Shown here one piece after another: positions 6,397-8,303 of a stretch of 8,303 nt of DNA; the first letter of the stretch is position 1; every line of letters starts with the position of its first letter. Source of the stretch: Anaerolineae bacterium (GTDB taxonomy: Bacteria; Chloroflexota; Anaerolineae; JAFGEY01); contig JAFGEY010000274.1 of assembly GCA_016931365.1 (NCBI GenBank), forward strand, positions 1 through 8,303, in the 5' to 3' direction. The translations under genes and the position numbers were made by a program. Below the pieces are notes generated by a model. The model ran no database searches, was not told where the DNA came from, and saw only the letters and a list, made by a program, of their open reading frames with translations.

Positions 6397-7575
6397 GTGC
6401 CGCTTCACCTGGATGGATTGTACGCTCAAGTGATTCAACTGGCCCAAACGTTGCCTGCCGAAGGCTCAAGTCAGCAATTGAACGACGTACAGGCCTTTTT
6501 GCGGCAGGCCGATCCCGGCCAACTGCGCGACAAATTGCGCCAGCGCAAAAGCGGCGCGCGCATCCCCTGGCTGGTCGCCATCCCGTTGGTCACACTGGCC
6601 GCACGGTTTCGCCTTCCGCCCCTGCCCGATGATTTCAGCGTCGCCGCCGCAGACGGCTCATCTATTCCCCCTGACCGGCACAGCTCGGTGCGCTATTTTG
6701 TGCTCAACACCGGCCATGCTGTCCTGACCTACGGCAGCCACCCCAACGCCGACCTCGATGCAACTTCCATGTTCTGTTTCTCCGACGCCGACCTGTACTT
6801 TGATCCGCAGGGCAAGCGCATTCCGATCGAAGGGACGCGCCTGGGCATCCTGATGGGCATCGAAGAGATGATCAAGTTGAGCGAGGTGGCCCAAAAGGCC
6901 CCCAGACCGACGGTCGCAGTTCGTGACGGCTCGCTGATCTTGTGGAATTTACAGACCGAAGAAGGCGAGATCAAATCGGCCTACCTGCACCGCTTTCTCG
7001 GCGCGCTGGACCAACTGCGCGACGCCGGCGTGCCGCTGTGCAGCTATATCAGCTATCCCGGCAGCCAGGATGTGATCAACAGCCTGCGCTTGCTGGCCTG
7101 CGACGATGGGACACGTAAATGCCAGGATTGCCCGCAGCAGACTGAAATCCAGGCCTTGTGCCAGGTCATGGGCACGCTGCGCGACCGGCTGCTCTTTCGC
7201 TCCCTGCTGCGGCCCGGCGAGCGCTCGGACATCTTTGAGAGCGAGTCAGCCATCCTCAAAGACTATGGCCCGCACCACATCCAGTTCTTTTACCTCAACG
7301 TCGGCGACGAGATCGCCCGCGTCGAAGCGCCGCAATGGGTGATGGCCGATCCCGCTATGCTCGACCTGGTGCATGCCGTGCTGGTCGATCAATGCCGGCG
7401 CAGCGCGCAATACCCGCCCTACCCGTCGGTTCTGATTGAAGCGCACGAACAGGCCGTTATCTCGACCGGCGACCGGACCGTGGTCGAATCGCTGCTCGAG
7501 CAGGCCCTGGCCGAGCAGGGCATCTTTTACGTGCGCTCGGCCAAAGATCGCAGCAAACGCGCGCGCGGCGTTTAG
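6397..7575 (+). CDS. nurA: NurA-family DNA-end resection nuclease
   Basis: NurA is a Mn-dependent 5'-3' nuclease that works with the HerA translocase to resect DNA double-strand ends. The 392-residue product shows the expected acidic sites D86 (AAADGSS) and D177 (VRDGSLILW), the CSYISYPGS segment (215-223), and C-terminal family stretches FFYLNVGDEIARVEAPQWV (297-315) and PYPSVLIEAHEQAV (341-354). Four cysteines (C235, C242, C245, C255) form a compact cluster that may bind zinc or an iron-sulfur centre; this is inference. The GTG start has AAGGGA 6 nt upstream. The following HAS-barrel gene supports a NurA-HerA system, although herA is not in view. The stop codon lies in an inverted repeat. 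Sequence similarity in this family is low, so the call rests on motifs plus context. Confidence 0.88.
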   Translation: MPLHLDGLYAQVIQLAQTLPAEGSSQQLNDVQAFLRQADPGQLRDKLRQRKSGARIPWLVAIPLVTLAARFRLPPLPDDFSVAAADGSSIPPDRHSSVRYFVLNTGHAVLTYGSHPNADLDATSMFCFSDADLYFDPQGKRIPIEGTRLGILMGIEEMIKLSEVAQKAPRPTVAVRDGSLILWNLQTEEGEIKSAYLHRFLGALDQLRDAGVPLCSYISYPGSQDVINSLRLLACDDGTRKCQDCPQQTEIQALCQVMGTLRDRLLFRSLLRPGERSDIFESESAILKDYGPHHIQFFYLNVGDEIARVEAPQWVMADPAMLDLVHAVLVDQCRRSAQYPPYPSVLIEAHEQAVISTGDRTVVESLLEQALAEQGIFYVRSAKDRSKRARGV

Positions 7576-7600
7576 AAAAACACGGAAAAACCTAAACGCC
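7567..7600 (+). repeat. hairpin built around the nurA stop codon
   Basis: GGCGTTTAG (7567-7575) and CTAAACGCC (7592-7600) form a perfect 9-bp stem with a 16-nt A-rich loop that contains two GAAAAAC copies. The nurA TAG is the last three bases of the left arm. No T-run follows directly. It may affect mRNA stability or act as a weak attenuator before the HAS-barrel gene. Confidence 0.6.
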
Positions 7601-7731
7601 AGGATGCAAATATTCAAAAATAGTCATTGATATGTTTTATTAGTTATAAAAAACCTTGCGGCTCAGCAGTGCAAACCTCCGGTTTGATGCGACTTTGCGT
7701 TGGGGTTTTCGGCACGTTCCAGGAGTTAAAT
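7601..7731 (+). promoter_or_regulatory. AT-rich leader and ribosome binding site of the HAS-barrel gene
   Basis: This gap is AT-rich around 7604-7652. TTGATA (7627-7632) and TATAAA (7645-7650) look like promoter boxes, but the 12-bp spacing is too short for a standard pair. A small hairpin, CAAACC-TCC-GGTTTG (7672-7686), follows. AGGAG (7721-7725) lies 6 nt before the ATG at 7732 and is a good ribosome binding site. The gene may be read from upstream or from its own promoter. Confidence 0.5.
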
Positions 7732-8303
7732 ATGAGTGAAAACAATCGCATCGGCGAGATCATTGAAACCGGCACCACCCTCTTTGTGGCCGAGAGTTTC
7801 GCGTTGCATCAGCCGCCGGCCCTGGGGCGACTGGTGTACGTGCAAAATGAAGACGTGTCGCACGCGGACGTGTCGCACGGATACGTGCAAACCTACGGCG
7901 TGGTCTGCTTTGGCACCACCGCCAGCCCCGACCCCGGCCGGCGAGCCGTGCGGCGCAGCACCGACGGCGTCTATGACGAAGCGATCTATCACGAGCACCC
8001 CCAGCTCGAACGCACCCTGCACACCGAGTTTACCGTTCGGCTTGTTGGTTATTCTCAAAATGATGTCATTTACCGTTATCTACCGCCAACCCCGCCGCCG
8101 TTGCACTTTTCGGTGCTCGACTGCAACGTGAGCCAAGTGCGCGCGTTCACCGAAAGGTTGACCTATCTGCGGCTGCTCCTGCAGGCCAGTGAAATCCCAC
8201 CCGATCAACTGCTCGCCGCGCATGTCCGCCAGGCCTATCGCGCCAGAGGCGGCGACAACGCCTGGCTGGCCGGGGCCGCGCGGCTGATCGCCGGGCTGCT
8301 CAA
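7732..8303 (+). CDS. HAS-barrel domain protein, HerA-associated (3'-partial)
   Basis: The HAS-barrel is the small beta-barrel at the N-terminus of HerA ATPases, and is also encoded as a separate protein beside nurA and herA. The 190 visible residues start IGEIIETGTTLFVAESFALH, followed by strands such as GRLVYV and TYGVVCFGTTASPDPGRRAV, the segment PQLERTLHTEFTVRLVGY, PPTPPPLHFSVLDC, and a helical C-terminal part (about 135-190). This pattern matches my recollection of HAS-barrel proteins near NurA and HerA; no search was run. The ATG at 7732 has AGGAG 6 nt upstream. No Walker motif appears before the window ends, so this is either a stand-alone HAS protein followed by herA, or a longer fusion. 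Residues 41-50 are a tandem DVSHA/DVSHG duplication. Its likely role is to join NurA to the HerA translocase. Confidence 0.75.
   Translation, partial: MSENNRIGEIIETGTTLFVAESFALHQPPALGRLVYVQNEDVSHADVSHGYVQTYGVVCFGTTASPDPGRRAVRRSTDGVYDEAIYHEHPQLERTLHTEFTVRLVGYSQNDVIYRYLPPTPPPLHFSVLDCNVSQVRAFTERLTYLRLLLQASEIPPDQLLAAHVRQAYRARGGDNAWLAGAARLIAGLL
7852..7881 (+). repeat. 15-bp tandem duplication inside the HAS-barrel gene
   Basis: Two 15-bp units (7852-7866 and 7867-7881) share their first 13 bases (GACGTGTCGCACG). They stay in frame and encode DVSHA then DVSHG, in what is probably a surface loop between barrel strands. This looks like a recent slippage event. Confidence 0.8.

Noticed and set aside
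7627..7650. TTGATA and TATAAA as a promoter for the HAS-barrel gene
   Set aside because: The spacing of 12 bp is far below the normal 16-18 bp, so I do not call it a promoter by itself.

Overview
This 8.3 kb window looks like chromosomal housekeeping sequence from a GC-rich bacterium. I infer Chloroflexota (an Anaerolineae-like lineage) from gene content: RecX, RNase Y, a NurA-family nuclease and a HAS-barrel protein in one run, next to Era, MobB and a small two-S1-domain protein. No rRNA, tRNA, CRISPR array or insertion sequence is visible, so the taxonomic call is an inference. The window cuts a gene at each end.

Left half (1-3378), alternating strands. A sensor histidine kinase (+, 5' end outside the window) meets era (-) tail to tail with 8 bp between stops. 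Era and a MobB-like GTPase (+) diverge with about 26 bp between start codons. mobB meets a two-S1-domain RNA-binding protein (-) tail to tail across an 84 bp gap, which carries a strong inverted repeat overlapping the mobB stop.

Central gap (3379-4131), about 750 bp and AT-rich in its left part. It holds a good leftward promoter and a leader hairpin for the S1 gene, a 10-bp inverted repeat, other partial palindromes, and at its right edge a textbook rightward terminator. No gene upstream on the + strand needs that terminator, so an unannotated rightward RNA is possible. One base after its T-run comes a TTGACA -35 element for recX, with a perfect palindrome in the promoter spacer.

Right half (4132-8303), all on the + strand: recX, rny (overlapping recX by 19 bp), nurA, and a HAS-barrel gene running off the window. 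NurA and HAS-barrel proteins normally accompany the HerA DNA-translocating ATPase, so herA probably follows outside the window. The run would combine control of RecA filaments (RecX), membrane-bound mRNA decay (RNase Y) and DNA-end resection (NurA-HerA). rny and nurA are both followed by inverted repeats without U-tracts, so transcripts may be processed or partly attenuated there.

I see no clearly new system. The items most worth checking are the orphan terminator with its possible small RNA, the palindrome inside the near-leaderless recX promoter, the cysteine clusters in the kinase PAS domain and in NurA, and the inverted repeats built into stop codons.
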